DNA of 64,000 bases from the NCBI GenBank assembly GCA_030063045.1, contig JAQSEB010000230.1:47947-111946 (forward strand), written 5' to 3'. The notes under the pieces were generated by a model. The model searched no databases. It was not told where the DNA came from and saw only the letters and a program-made list of their open reading frames with translations. Positions 1 to 10,531 of this stretch are shown piece after piece. Each line of letters opens with the position of its first letter. Within the stretch, counting starts at the first letter, position 1. This DNA comes from Pratylenchus scribneri. Its lineage: Eukaryota; Nematoda; Chromadorea; Rhabditida; Pratylenchidae. The translations under genes were made by a program, and so were the position numbers.

Positions 1-1485
1 TAAACCGTTAAAATCAATTATTACTTATTCGGTATTTTCAATAATTTATTCGACAAATTAAATATTTCTCTTATCTTTTTATCAATGTTCTCTTCAAAAT
101 TTGTCTTCAATTTTGTTTTGTGGTCTCCGAGTGGTGACTACGTGGCAAGTCTCGCCTCCAATGCAGTCCGCATTGCTGTTGCAACTTCAGCGATGCAGAC
201 GAGTTAATAAGCGGTCGACACTGTTGATGGCCCCTACTGTCCCATAATCACCTCTGCCTTACTCGGGGATGCAAGGGCCTTTGCCCTGCAAAGATGGGGA
301 GAAGCATTCCATCGATTTAATCGGTCCTTCGCGTGATCAATCACAATCACCACTCGAAACACATAAGCAACGCACGCTTCAAATTTAGGATGCCAAAAAC
401 GGCCTCTTTCATTCACATCTCACATAGTGAAAAATGCCAGCATAGCGACGTATGCTTCTTTCATAGAGGAATTGAGTGAAGGAGGGCAACGACGGCGGCA
501 TTTTGGTGTGCAAAAATTTCGAATAAGAGAAAACATTAAAAAGGATATATTACGTGAAATTAACTGCAAAAATAGAGAGAATTCAAATGCCATCGGGGTA
601 GATCAGCCGAGACGGAAAAGCAAAAATGGGCATTTGAAAGCAATTGCCCATTTTTGGAATGAGTCTTTCAATAAAAATTTAAAATTAGTAATTAATGCTG
701 TAAAAATTAAAAAAAATAAGGCCATTAAAATTACAATAAATACGAGTTAAACTAGAAATTTGTACCATAATTTTATGCCAATGCATTACTAAATTTGCTA
801 TTGAAGTTGAAAAAATTTTTTAGGAAATAATATTTGGAATGAAAAGAAACAATTTAGTAAAATTAATTTTAAATGCTTATAAAATCAGAGAGGAGAGTAA
901 ATGATTTTTTAAGCATAAAATCTAGAATTTATCTATGTTGACTCTAATTGAAATTTGGAATTTCATCGATTTTCTGATGATAAAAAAATGCCGATATATT
1001 CACAAATCACAATTAATTTAATAGGCCGCATTAGGATAAGAGAACATATAAAATTGTAAAAAAAAATTAATAAGATTAAAAAGTTAGGCGAAAAGAGAAT
1101 TAATTTTATTTTTCGAAAAAATAAATGATAATTTGATTTGCTTCCATTAAAAAATTTCGTTTACGAACAACTTTAATGGTCAAATGAATGTTTGCAATTA
1201 ATTTTTCACCTTTATTTATTCAATATTTTTTTATATTTTTTATAATTTTCCAATAAGCAAAATTGATGCAATTTGATTCGCCAAAAATTAATTTTACTGT
1301 TGTTAATAAATGTGAATTTGAATGAAATTGAAAATGGGATGAATCATTTGCCTCACATTTGAAATAAAATTTAGTGAGAATCATCACATTCATATATATC
1401 ATTTTCAATTTTATTTTTTTACCCTCATTAACATATAAATTTCAATTCCTTTAACCCTATTAAATATTAAAATCTCACCATAAAA
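1..1485. other. Non-coding upstream region with duplicated promoter block
   Basis: No gene can be supported here. Positions 120-430 are clearly richer in G+C than the surroundings and hold a 60-codon minus-strand frame (416 to 234) that I do not recognise; it could be an exon or a regulatory block. From about 940 to the start codon at 1486 the sequence reappears, diverged, at about 4028-4583 in front of the second Ly6-like gene. This is therefore the promoter-proximal part of a tandem duplication. The best-matched stretch is about 1290-1470, which pairs with about 4390-4570. Confidence 0.5.
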
Positions 1486-3115
1486 ATGAACTCCTCGGCA
1501 TTTTCTAAACAAATCCCTGTGCAGCTTATTTTGCTTCTTTTTCTTATGGAAACCGCCGGTTTTTTAAATGAGATTTAATTTAAATTTTTATATTTTTTAA
1601 GCGCTCAAATGCTATCAGCAGCCTGGGATTGATCCCAAATCTGTTGGTCGAAAAACACCGGTTGATGAAGAAGTGCGTCTCTTTGAGGAAAATAAGGACA
1701 AATGGATTGAATTGAATTGCGAGAGTGTTATGGATAATTGTGTGGTGGCAACTGGTTGCAAATCACCTTTGCCTATTGATGCTTTAAATGGAGGTTATTT
1801 ATTAAAATTTAGTAATATTTTTATGAATTTTAAAAAATAACTGAATTAAATTTTTTAAAATATTAAAAAGTGGCTTTTCCTAAGAAAATATATACTTTTA
1901 AATGGCAATCCTAAAGAATTCGCATCCAAAAAATTTTTTTTACATAAAAATTTATTTTTTAAATATTTTCATGGGCGTAGAACACGAATACAACATCTAT
2001 TTTGTTATATCTTGCCATCTTGATAATAAAATGCCAACTTTTACCAAGGAATGCAAAGGGGGATAAAGTGCATTTTTGGTGCAAATTTTTATATAACCAT
2101 ATAATATTTAAATCCACGACAGTACGATGAGCTGAATTGAATTGTATCATTTTTATAATGTAATTTTGCATTATGCCCATGTTAGAAGTCAAATATTTTA
2201 TCAAGACAAATATTCCTTTCTGTCATAACTTTGCAATAACTGCATATTACCTTATGAAAATGGTACCAATCAATTCAGCTCATTGAATGCGTTGATTGAG
2301 CTATAATATGGCTATGTAAAAATTTTCATCAAAACTGACTTTAATTCCCTTTTTACATTTTCTTTGTAAAAGTGTCAGCAATGCTTTAACAAGATGGTAA
2401 AATATGGTATAATTAAAGTCAGATTTGAATTCTATTACTTAGATAGCCTTTAAGAAACAAATTTTAGGGCAAAAAATGAAAAAATAAATTTGGGATGCGA
2501 ATTCTTTTAGGATTGCCCTTATAATATTACCCTCAATATTTCATGCATCATCTTTTCCTAAAAGGATTTATCATTCGTCTAAAAAATTCGAATTGATAAT
2601 TTCATCCAGAAAAATATTAAAATTTGTAAAAAAATTTATATAATTTTCGTTAAAAATTTCTCCTTTTATAGTTTATGAACTTCGTGGTTGTGTTTTTTCT
2701 AAAACTGAAATTTGCAAATTATGGCCATGTACGAAATGCCGCACCTGTGATACTGATTTGTGCAATGGTGGGGAAGATCGTAATAGTCATGGAAATGGCG
2801 GTGGAGGGAATGGCGGAATTGTTTATAGTGCAGAAAATGGGGGAAATGGTAAGTAAATTTTTGAAAATATTAATTAATCACTTACTAATTTAAATTAATA
2901 TTAAAGTTAATAGCTAGCCCTAGATATTATTTCGTTATGATTAAATGCTGAATTTTTCTGCAAAAAATTGTCTTTCTAATATTTTCGCAACCAATCTTCC
3001 ATTAAATAATGCTGTACATTAAGGGATGAACCCCGGTGCAATGTTTTCCTCAATGTTGTTGCTGATGCTTGCCACAGGCCTTTTTGTCGCTTTTGTGCCG
3101 ATTATGGTTGGATGA
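1486..3115 (+). CDS. Secreted GPI-type ten-cysteine protein, Ly6/uPAR-like, copy 1
   Basis: Four exons join in phase 1 throughout: 1486-1558, 1602-1793, 2672-2848 and 3024-3115, giving 177 residues. The product starts with a hydrophobic signal peptide (about residues 1-24, cleavage near ETA-ALKC). Ten cysteines follow, beginning LKCYQ and ending in DLCNG, the C-terminal signature of the Ly6/uPAR three-finger family. A Gly/Asn-rich linker of about 25 residues comes next. The last exon encodes a hydrophobic tail that stops at FVPIMVG, as in a GPI-attachment signal. The expected location is the outer face of the plasma membrane; ligand or partner is unknown. The start was chosen because it directly precedes the signal peptide and is matched in copy 2. 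Intron 2 is 878 nt because a MITE sits in it. The Ly6 assignment is inferred from the cysteine pattern and tail, not from a search. Confidence 0.82.
1904..2518. mobile_element. MITE in intron 2 of Ly6-like copy 1
   Basis: The ends are inverted repeats: GGCAATCCTAAAGAATTCGC near 1904 and its near-complement ending at about 2518 (GCGAATTC...GGATTGCC). The inner part (about 1970-2080 and 2330-2420) is again self-complementary, and it matches the interior of the element at 39319-39913 (shared words such as TAGAACACGAAT and ATATCTTGCCAT). No transposase frame is present. I could not fix a target-site duplication. The corresponding intron of the duplicated gene (4889-5126) is only 238 nt and lacks the element, so insertion after the gene duplication, or loss from copy 2, is implied. 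Confidence 0.75.
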
Positions 3116-4583
3116 TTGAGTGAAAGAAAAACAAGAGAGAAACAAATGAGAGAAAAGAGATTAAATTCATTATACGATAATTTAAATGATTCCTGAATAA
3201 AAATAAACTGAAATTAAATATGACTTCTTAATCGCTGTCCAAATATCTACATTTGAAATATTTATATTTATACTAAATTTGGTCTCTGCAACTTATCTTC
3301 TTATTGAGCAAATAATCAAATATAATTTCAATCTTTTATTAAAATAAAAGAGGAATTTAGATAAATAAGAATAATTTAAATATTTTACTTCAATCATAAA
3401 TTCACAAAGTGAAGAGGATAGGATCTTTATTTTAAAAAATCAAATCAAGATCAATGGAGAAATTATTGAAAGTCTTATATAAAATTTCTTTCAAGTTTTC
3501 AAAAAATTTCATTTATCGCCAATTGTTTGAAAGTTTAAAAATTAATTTTACACCTTTATTATTTCAATTTATTTAATTTTTTATAAAAATAATATTATTT
3601 TCTTTTTTTTTCCAATAAGTATGGGAAGAATGCCATTTTGATATTTGTTTTATAAAACCAAAAAGGGAACTGCATTGCTTGATACTGTAAGCGTAAGGGA
3701 AAACAAATTAGACTATATAGATATGGATTGAATGGTTAGAGATAGGAAAATTGTAGAATTGAGTTGAAGATGGATCTGCCGGATAAAGTGAAATCAAAAC
3801 ATTTTAAAATTCCAGACTAATCACAACATTTAATACCCCAAATATCAATTTAAAAAATGTCAACGTAATTGAACAATAATTGAATCTAGAATTTGATCTT
3901 TTGGCACCAAATCCTCTCACATTTAAATGAATATTAATAATTTTTGTTCAATCAGAAAAGAAAAATTATTGTACCTTTATCAATGTATTGAACATAGCTC
4001 ATCAAAGAAGCAGTTTTCCTGTCTTTAATTAATATTTGGAATTTCATCAATTTTTCTGATTATAAGGAAAATAATGCTATTCACAATAATAGGTCACATT
4101 GGGATAAGATATATTATGTAAATGTAGGCAAAATTTATAGAATGACAGATATGGCTTATTAAGTTTTATGGTTAGAAAAACTAAATGGGAGAACAAGAAC
4201 AATGGATAAAATATTGAAAATTTGATATAAATTTGTTTTAAATCTCACGAAATATTTTATTTTGTTCCACATTTTAATGTTCAAATGGATGTTTCAAATT
4301 AATTTTCACATATTCAATATTTTATATTTTTAATAAACATTATGTTATTCCCTTGATCAAAATCGATATAATTTTTTTCAAAAAAAATTAATTTTACTGT
4401 TGTTGATAAATGTGAATATGGTGAATAAATAGAAAATGGATGAATCATTTGCTTCACAATTTGAAATAAAATTTAGTGAGAATCATCTAACATATATCAT
4501 CCATTCATTTTTATTTTTTACCATCAACATACAAATTTCAATTCCATTTAAATCCAATTAAAATATTAATATTGCAACATTAA
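3116..4583. other. Spacer between the Ly6-like copies
   Basis: No coding exon was found. Positions 3115-3200 (3' UTR of copy 1) resemble 5314-5430 after copy 2. Positions 3603-3790 are a decayed version of 5620-5765 (shared GGGAAGAATGCCATTTTG and GATGGATCTG). Positions 4028-4583 repeat the promoter block of copy 1. Together these define a tandem duplication whose unit is larger than the gene. Confidence 0.6.
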
Positions 4584-5314
4584 ATGGCCTCGGGATTTTC
4601 AAACCAATTCCCCGTGCTGCTCATTTTGTTTCTTTTCTTGGTGCAAACCGCCGGTTTTTAAAAACCAATTAATTGAAAATATCGATTATATTTTTTAAGC
4701 ACTTAAATGCTATCGTCAACCAGGACTTGATCCCAAATCATCTGATCTGCCTACATACACTAAAGAGAGCGAAAAGCCATACTATCAACTGATGAAAGAG
4801 AATAAGGATAAAACAATTGAAATGGATTGTGACGGGCATGGAGATGGAATTTATTGCGCTGTGGCAACTGGATGCAAAATTAATAATGGTATTCAATAAA
4901 TAATTTATGGAAGAAAGTGACATTAATTAATGAAAATGGACATCCTATAAATTTGGTACTTATCGAATTTCGTCAATAAGGTCATCCAAATACTCCGTTA
5001 CATTACGATTAAAATAAATAAACCATTATATTTTATTGATGATACAAATTTTTCGAAATTATTTTTAACAAATTCTAATTTATTAATTTTATTGTCATCT
5101 AAAATAAATTTTTTATTTTTCCTAAGAATATTATGATGTACTTCGTGCATGTGGGGAAAAGGACACTTGCTCTTCTCTTTCTGCTCAAAAGTGCGAAGAT
5201 TGCAACATCTGTAAGGGTGATTTGTGCAATGGTGGCAATGTTGCTGCGTTTTCCTCAATGCTGATATTTGTCGTGGGCCTTTTTGTCGTCCTCGTGCCTA
5301 TTATGGTTGGATGA
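4584..5314 (+). CDS. Secreted GPI-type ten-cysteine protein, Ly6/uPAR-like, copy 2
   Basis: Three exons (4584-4653, 4700-4888, 5127-5314), phase 1 at both joins, encode 148 residues. The order is signal peptide of about 23 residues, then ALKCYRQPG, then ten cysteines in the same order as copy 1, ending GDLCNGG, and a hydrophobic GPI-type tail ending VLVPIMVG. Intron 1 falls at the same position as in copy 1 (inside the Ala codon before LKC). Compared with copy 1 it lacks the Gly/Asn-rich linker and the intron between the cysteine domain and the tail, so linker and intron were gained or lost together. Cysteine spacing differs near the end (KC-x2-C-x2-C against PC-x2-C-x2-C), which may alter the third loop. 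A polyA-like AATAAA lies in the A-rich stretch just after the stop. Confidence 0.82.
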
Positions 5315-5489
5315 TTGAACAAAGAAAATGAAAAGAAAGAAAGAATAAAGAAATAAGGAGAAAAGAGAAAAGAGGATGAATTCATTACAAAATTATTTAA
5401 ATAAATGATTTATTATTTCATCCTTTCATCAAAGTAAAAATGAAAATTTGATAGAGAAGGCTAATTTACATATTTTTGCATTATTGCAA

Positions 5490-5720
5490 ATTCAATTTAG
5501 GATTTTCGAAAAGAGAAAACCCTTATTTGTTATTCTCCTCTTAAATTTGGCTGCTTTTGGCCACTCAAAAATGAGGGTCAATTTTGACGAAATGGGGAAA
5601 GAGAATGAGGGTGGGCTTTTGGGTTCGTTGGGAAGAATGCCATTTTGGGGACGTTTAGCCAGAGGGGAGACAGACAATCAATGTTTGCCAATGCAAATGG
5701 AAAGAGAATGGAAAGAATGG
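5490..5720. repeat. Inverted duplicate, left copy (partner 7515-7740)
   Basis: About 220 bp here match the reverse complement of about 7515-7740, with shared segments including ATTTAGGATTTTCGAAA, AATTTTGACGAAAT, GAATGAGGGTGGGCTTTTGG, GAATGCCATTTTG and ACAGACAATCAATG. Small indels separate them. The 101-codon frame at 5448-5753 and its antisense frames fall in this block and are not conserved as protein. A third, more decayed relative lies at 3603-3790. Confidence 0.75.
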
Positions 5721-5764
5721 ATAACAAAATTGGATTATTGGAGATGGATCTGATAAAACGTTTA

Positions 5765-8700
5765 TTTTCTAAAATACTACATCCCACTCAAAAATGTCCT
5801 AATAATTTGGCATAGCTAAATTTCGTCTATTGGTCACAAAATTATTAATTAAATGAATTTTAATATTGCGTTCAATTCGATAAAAAACGATTGATGAGTA
5901 TCTCTACCCGTTCTTTTGACCATACATTTACAAGGAAACAACAAACAACCAATTTGTGAAGACATTATGCCATTCGAAAGCATTGAAGTCCCCTAAAGAA
6001 GCTTTCTTATTTTATGAAAATTTATGAAAAAATAAGCGACTTTACCTAAAAAAATTGTGAATATTATACATAAAGATATGTAACTACTTTTCAAAGTTAG
6101 ATTTCGTAAAAGGTCGAATTATAGAGGGCATTTTAACTTTCAAATGGTTTATTGTTTTTCTCATTTTGATTATTGTCTCACTGTGTGAGTAAACGATAAA
6201 GAATATCTCAGATACTAATCTGGCAGTATTCAAATGACTTTTACCCTGTTTAATTGTTCATAACTAATTTTAAATAAAGGAATTTGGTCTTCAATTATTT
6301 GAAAAAATTGATGCCAAATCCATTTCCTATTAAATGAATTATTATCCCCACTTTTTTTCAATTTGAGCTCGGTGTCCAATTATTCATCCACCTGCAGCTT
6401 AAGTTTTATTGTCCATCATTTAAATTGAGACTTTTGTCGACAATTTGAGAAGAAAAGAAGGGAAGAAATTGGTAAAATAGCCAGTAAAGCTGGAAAGTGG
6501 CCACTGCCAAGAGCAGATATTCACAGTCCATTCCATTTGGCCAATTCCCCTATCCCCTACTCCCACCTCCTCATGTTGGCCAATTCAGCCGCAACAATTT
6601 GTCTATGCCACGGTGCTCCTGCCCAGTCCTTCCATCATTCATATATTTTTGACAGCCACATGTCCATCATTTTTGCCCACTCCCTTACCTCATGTTTCTA
6701 TTTTCAAATTCAAAGGAAAAATGTTAGCCACTCTTTCTGATGGCCATAAAATTTTTGGGCCATTACACAACTCATCAAAATTTTCGCCTTATTTTTACAT
6801 GTAACCATTTTTTCATGAAAAGCAAATTTAAAAAAAACTTTATTTAAAATGCAATTAATAATAACATTGTAAATATTAAGAATTTGTTAATCCAAGGATT
6901 AGTGTTAACTATTGGATGCTTTGCTAGCTATTTTTTGGAATCTCGAATTCAAGGTATCTGATATTTGAAAATATACTCATTCGGGTGGATAATATGTAAA
7001 TTCTATTAAATTATTTAAGTACTTTTAGGAAAAAATTGTCAAACCAATTTAAGCTTAATCAGAGGTTCAGCTTTTTAAGCCTAACTTATACTGGTTTAAA
7101 TTTTATTTTTAAACTAATAAATGGGTCATGCAGGAAGGGAAGGAGCTTATTTTAATTGCCATACATACAAATATAGAAGTAGAAATTTTCACCATTTGTT
7201 AGCCATAGAATCTAACTAAATCCATAGATTAATCCAATTCCTAATTAACAAGTTTTATAGTTTTTAGCATAGAATTTATTTCATTTTTCCCTAATTGACA
7301 TAAAAAAATTCTCATCTATTTTTTTTCATCTAATACTCACAGTTTCATTTCAATGGAAATGAATGCCGCTTTTTAATTAAATTGGCGCTGTGCTCTAAAT
7401 TGCACGTCCCACCAATTCCGTTCCTCAATTTCCTAATAAATGCATTCATTCCTTGTGCAACTTGTTTATTGCTTCGCTTTTTTTGTTTTGCTGCATTCCA
7501 CCATTCCACTTTTCCCTCAAATATAAATTGCAAAGCATTGATTGTCTGTTTCCCCTCCGGCTATATATGCACAAAATGGCATTCTTTCCAACTAGCCAAA
7601 AGCCCACCCTCATTCTTTCTCTTTCCTTTATATTTCGTCAAAATTGGCCCTCATTGGGTGGCCAACAGTAAACGAATTTAATAGGAGAATATCCAATGGG
7701 GGTTCTCTCTTTCGAAAATCCTAAATTTAGCACAAAATTATTTCAAGTCCAGTGAGTTCGCATGGCTTTAAATTACATCTTTTTATTTGACAATTAGAAA
7801 TTGGTGGGAATTCTTTGTTACTTTGCTATCTTATTTCTGCTGTTCTTTCTTTCCCGAATTGTGAATTTACTACAAATCCCTATACATAAAATCCATATTC
7901 ACTAAAAATCCTTACATTTAAAATTCCTTTAATAGAAAAATTTAAAAATTTTTGCATTTTTTAATCTATTTTCATTTTTTCCTATGGCTCTAAAAACCAA
8001 AATTCCAGTTAAACTCTAATCTAAAATTTAAGGAATTTTTCTCTCTAAACTTTTGATGTAGAAATTCTAATCATATGTGAAATAAAAATTAAAATTGAAT
8101 TAATCATTTTGAAGCCTAAAAATTCCGAAAATTTTCATTAAAAGTCTATCAATTTTCTAAAAGTAATAATTGGAGCCAATTTATTCAATTAATCTTCAAA
8201 TAAAATATACCACCCATTCTCAGTGGCACATTCCCTTGCACTTGCACTGAGATGATGGATTATCCCAGCACTAAAATTAAATGGAGTGGCTTGGCCCAAA
8301 TAAATAGAGACAAAATTGGGAGTAACACTCCGAAATGCTAGAGGACAATTTAAAAGGGGGAAAGCGAATGGATGATTGAGTGGTAAACCGAAAATGAAAA
8401 AATGGCACCAACCTAAGCCCCGAAGCAGAAGCCATTTGGCCCAAAATTGATGAGGGCAAAAACGTGAGCTCTCTGGGTTGCATTTAGCAAATGAAGACAG
8501 GGATAAATGGAGTGGTTGCCCTTCTCCATATTTCCCAGCCTTTTCTTGTTCCTCATTTTAGTCTGTCGGCTAATTTACTTTAATTGCCCTTTTCTTGTCC
8601 TTTTTTAGAACATGGGAAGAATTTTTAAAAAATTTTTCTCTTTTTCATATTTTTACTTTTTTATACCACTTTTTGTTAAAAAACTCGATCAAATTAAAAA

Positions 8701-10531
8701 GCAGCAAAAAATTGCAAATTTTCTTAAATTCCTCCTTTATTCCAAGTGAAATTTTCTATGTAATCCGATACATCGAAAGCTAAATGTGCAGGAGAAAAAA
8801 ATGAAGAGGGTGGAGTATCTTCTCCCTCTATTCTATTTTAAAAAAGAAGAGGGGAAGTCCATTTTATTAAAGCCACGTTGACCACCTGCAGCTTGGGGGA
8901 TTTGGGAAGTCAAAATGAGTCATCATTCATTCAAAGTTCGTTCATCCACAAAATTTTTCATAATAAATGGCCCAGAAAAATATATAATTAATTAATCCCT
9001 AAAATACCCATATACTAAATTCTTTTCCCAAAATAAATCCATAAAATAAACCCAAAATATTCACACCAAAAACTTAAAAACACCCAATTTTTACACAAGA
9101 ATCTAAGTGGAGGGCTCACGCTTAATCCCAAAATCTTTACACCTCAACCTCTGTATTAACGTCCATTAACTTTAAATCCTTAGACAAAAAGTCTGTAATA
9201 GAAAAATTTAAAAGATCTTTTTATATAGTTTCTACTTTCTATCCTTTCATTATGCTCCAATAGCTGCTAATAAGCTTCAGTCCTAGTCTAAACAATAATT
9301 TAAAACAATTGCTTACAATTTTCGGTATATAGATTACTTTGTGGTCCAGAAATAAATAAATTTTATTAGAATTCTCCAAAAAATTCCCTCAAATTTTCAA
9401 TCCTCTTGGCATTTCCATTGGTCCATCCACAACTATCTCCCCTTGAATTTAAAAGAAAAACAAAATTGCCTCTAAAAAGATGCGAGAGTCCTTCGCCTCC
9501 AAATAGGCCAAAACTTTGGCTCACTCTCTGTGGCCATTCTTTTTTGGTTTCCACATTGGCTCTCTTGGGTCTTGGCCATCTTTTCTCCCTTCCTCTCTCT
9601 TTAGCCAATCTTCCCAATTCCCACTTTCTCGCATTATTCCATCGACTTTTTCGTTGTTGGCTTTTCCTCTGCTTCAGCTGGGCGTGTGAAATATGGCACT
9701 GCGGGATTAGAGAGAGAGACGGGACTGCACGCAGCAGCCATAAAGCAATAGTCACTCCATTTTTGCCACTATTAGGCACTTTGCAATTCCTCACATTCTC
9801 AAGTCAACAACTTAGCCATTATCGACTTTGGTGTTTATTTTTGCATTATTTAATCGAATCCAGCAATTTATCCAAGTCCGCTCACTTGGGAAAATGGCTA
9901 TAATAAAAATAAGCTTGTCAGCTTTCCACTTTTTATATTTCTGATTCCGTTCCATTTACTTCTAATTATTGGACATTTCAAATTTTAATGCATAAATAAA
10001 TTAATCCGCGCGTGTTCGCCCCAAAATCCATCTATTCTAAACCCTATACCCTAGCTCTTTCATCTAAAATTCCTACAGAACAAATTGTTTTACCCAAAAT
10101 GCCTACAAAGAAAATTTTAGGAATTTTTGAGCTAAAGCCGCAAATTTTTTTCTGTCAAAATTTTGGGTTGACTCATCCCCACAACAAGTATCACATATGT
10201 TTATTTTATTAATAATTTGATGATTTCAAAAAAACTTATATATCCATATATGTTATTCTACTCAATGAGAGACAGTCTTAAAGCTACAAAAATATGTAAA
10301 AATTCTGACTAAAAATTTTACGTCTTAGAATCGACTTTTAAAGCCTGGAAAAAATTACCAAAAGAGGATTCCAATTTCCAACTAACTTGGCCCTATTACT
10401 AATCCTGAACCCAAATCAATATCCCGATTTTATTATCGCCAAGTTAAAAGTCCTAAAATTCATTTCAAATTATTTTTCTTGTCAAATCATTTTTTCACTT
10501 TAATATTTCAAATTTAAACCACTTCTTAGGA
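5765..10531. other. Non-coding interval before the Sec14/spectrin gene
   Basis: Apart from the inverted duplicate, no exon is supported. Blocks at about 6480-6740, 8210-8520 and 9400-9900 are richer in G+C. The last carries open frames on both strands (9406-9903 plus, 9794-9366 minus) with no recognisable protein features. Such blocks may be upstream regulatory sequence of the gene at 10532; this is inference only. Confidence 0.4.
7515..7740. repeat. Inverted duplicate, right copy (partner 5490-5720)
   Basis: This is the reverse-complement partner of 5490-5720, about 1.8 kb away. It contains a TATATATG word near 7563. I see no terminal inverted repeats or target duplication around it, so it could be a dispersed repeat or a conserved regulatory block copied in inverse orientation. 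Confidence 0.75.

Noticed and set aside
427..750. 107-codon plus-strand frame at the left edge
   Set aside because: Starts with GTG, becomes Lys/Asn/Ile-rich as expected from AT-rich DNA, and has no splice or domain support.
9366..9903. Long overlapping open frames on both strands (165 and 142 codons)
   Set aside because: They mirror each other in a G+C-richer stretch with few stop codons, show no domain, signal peptide or splice context, and cannot both be real.
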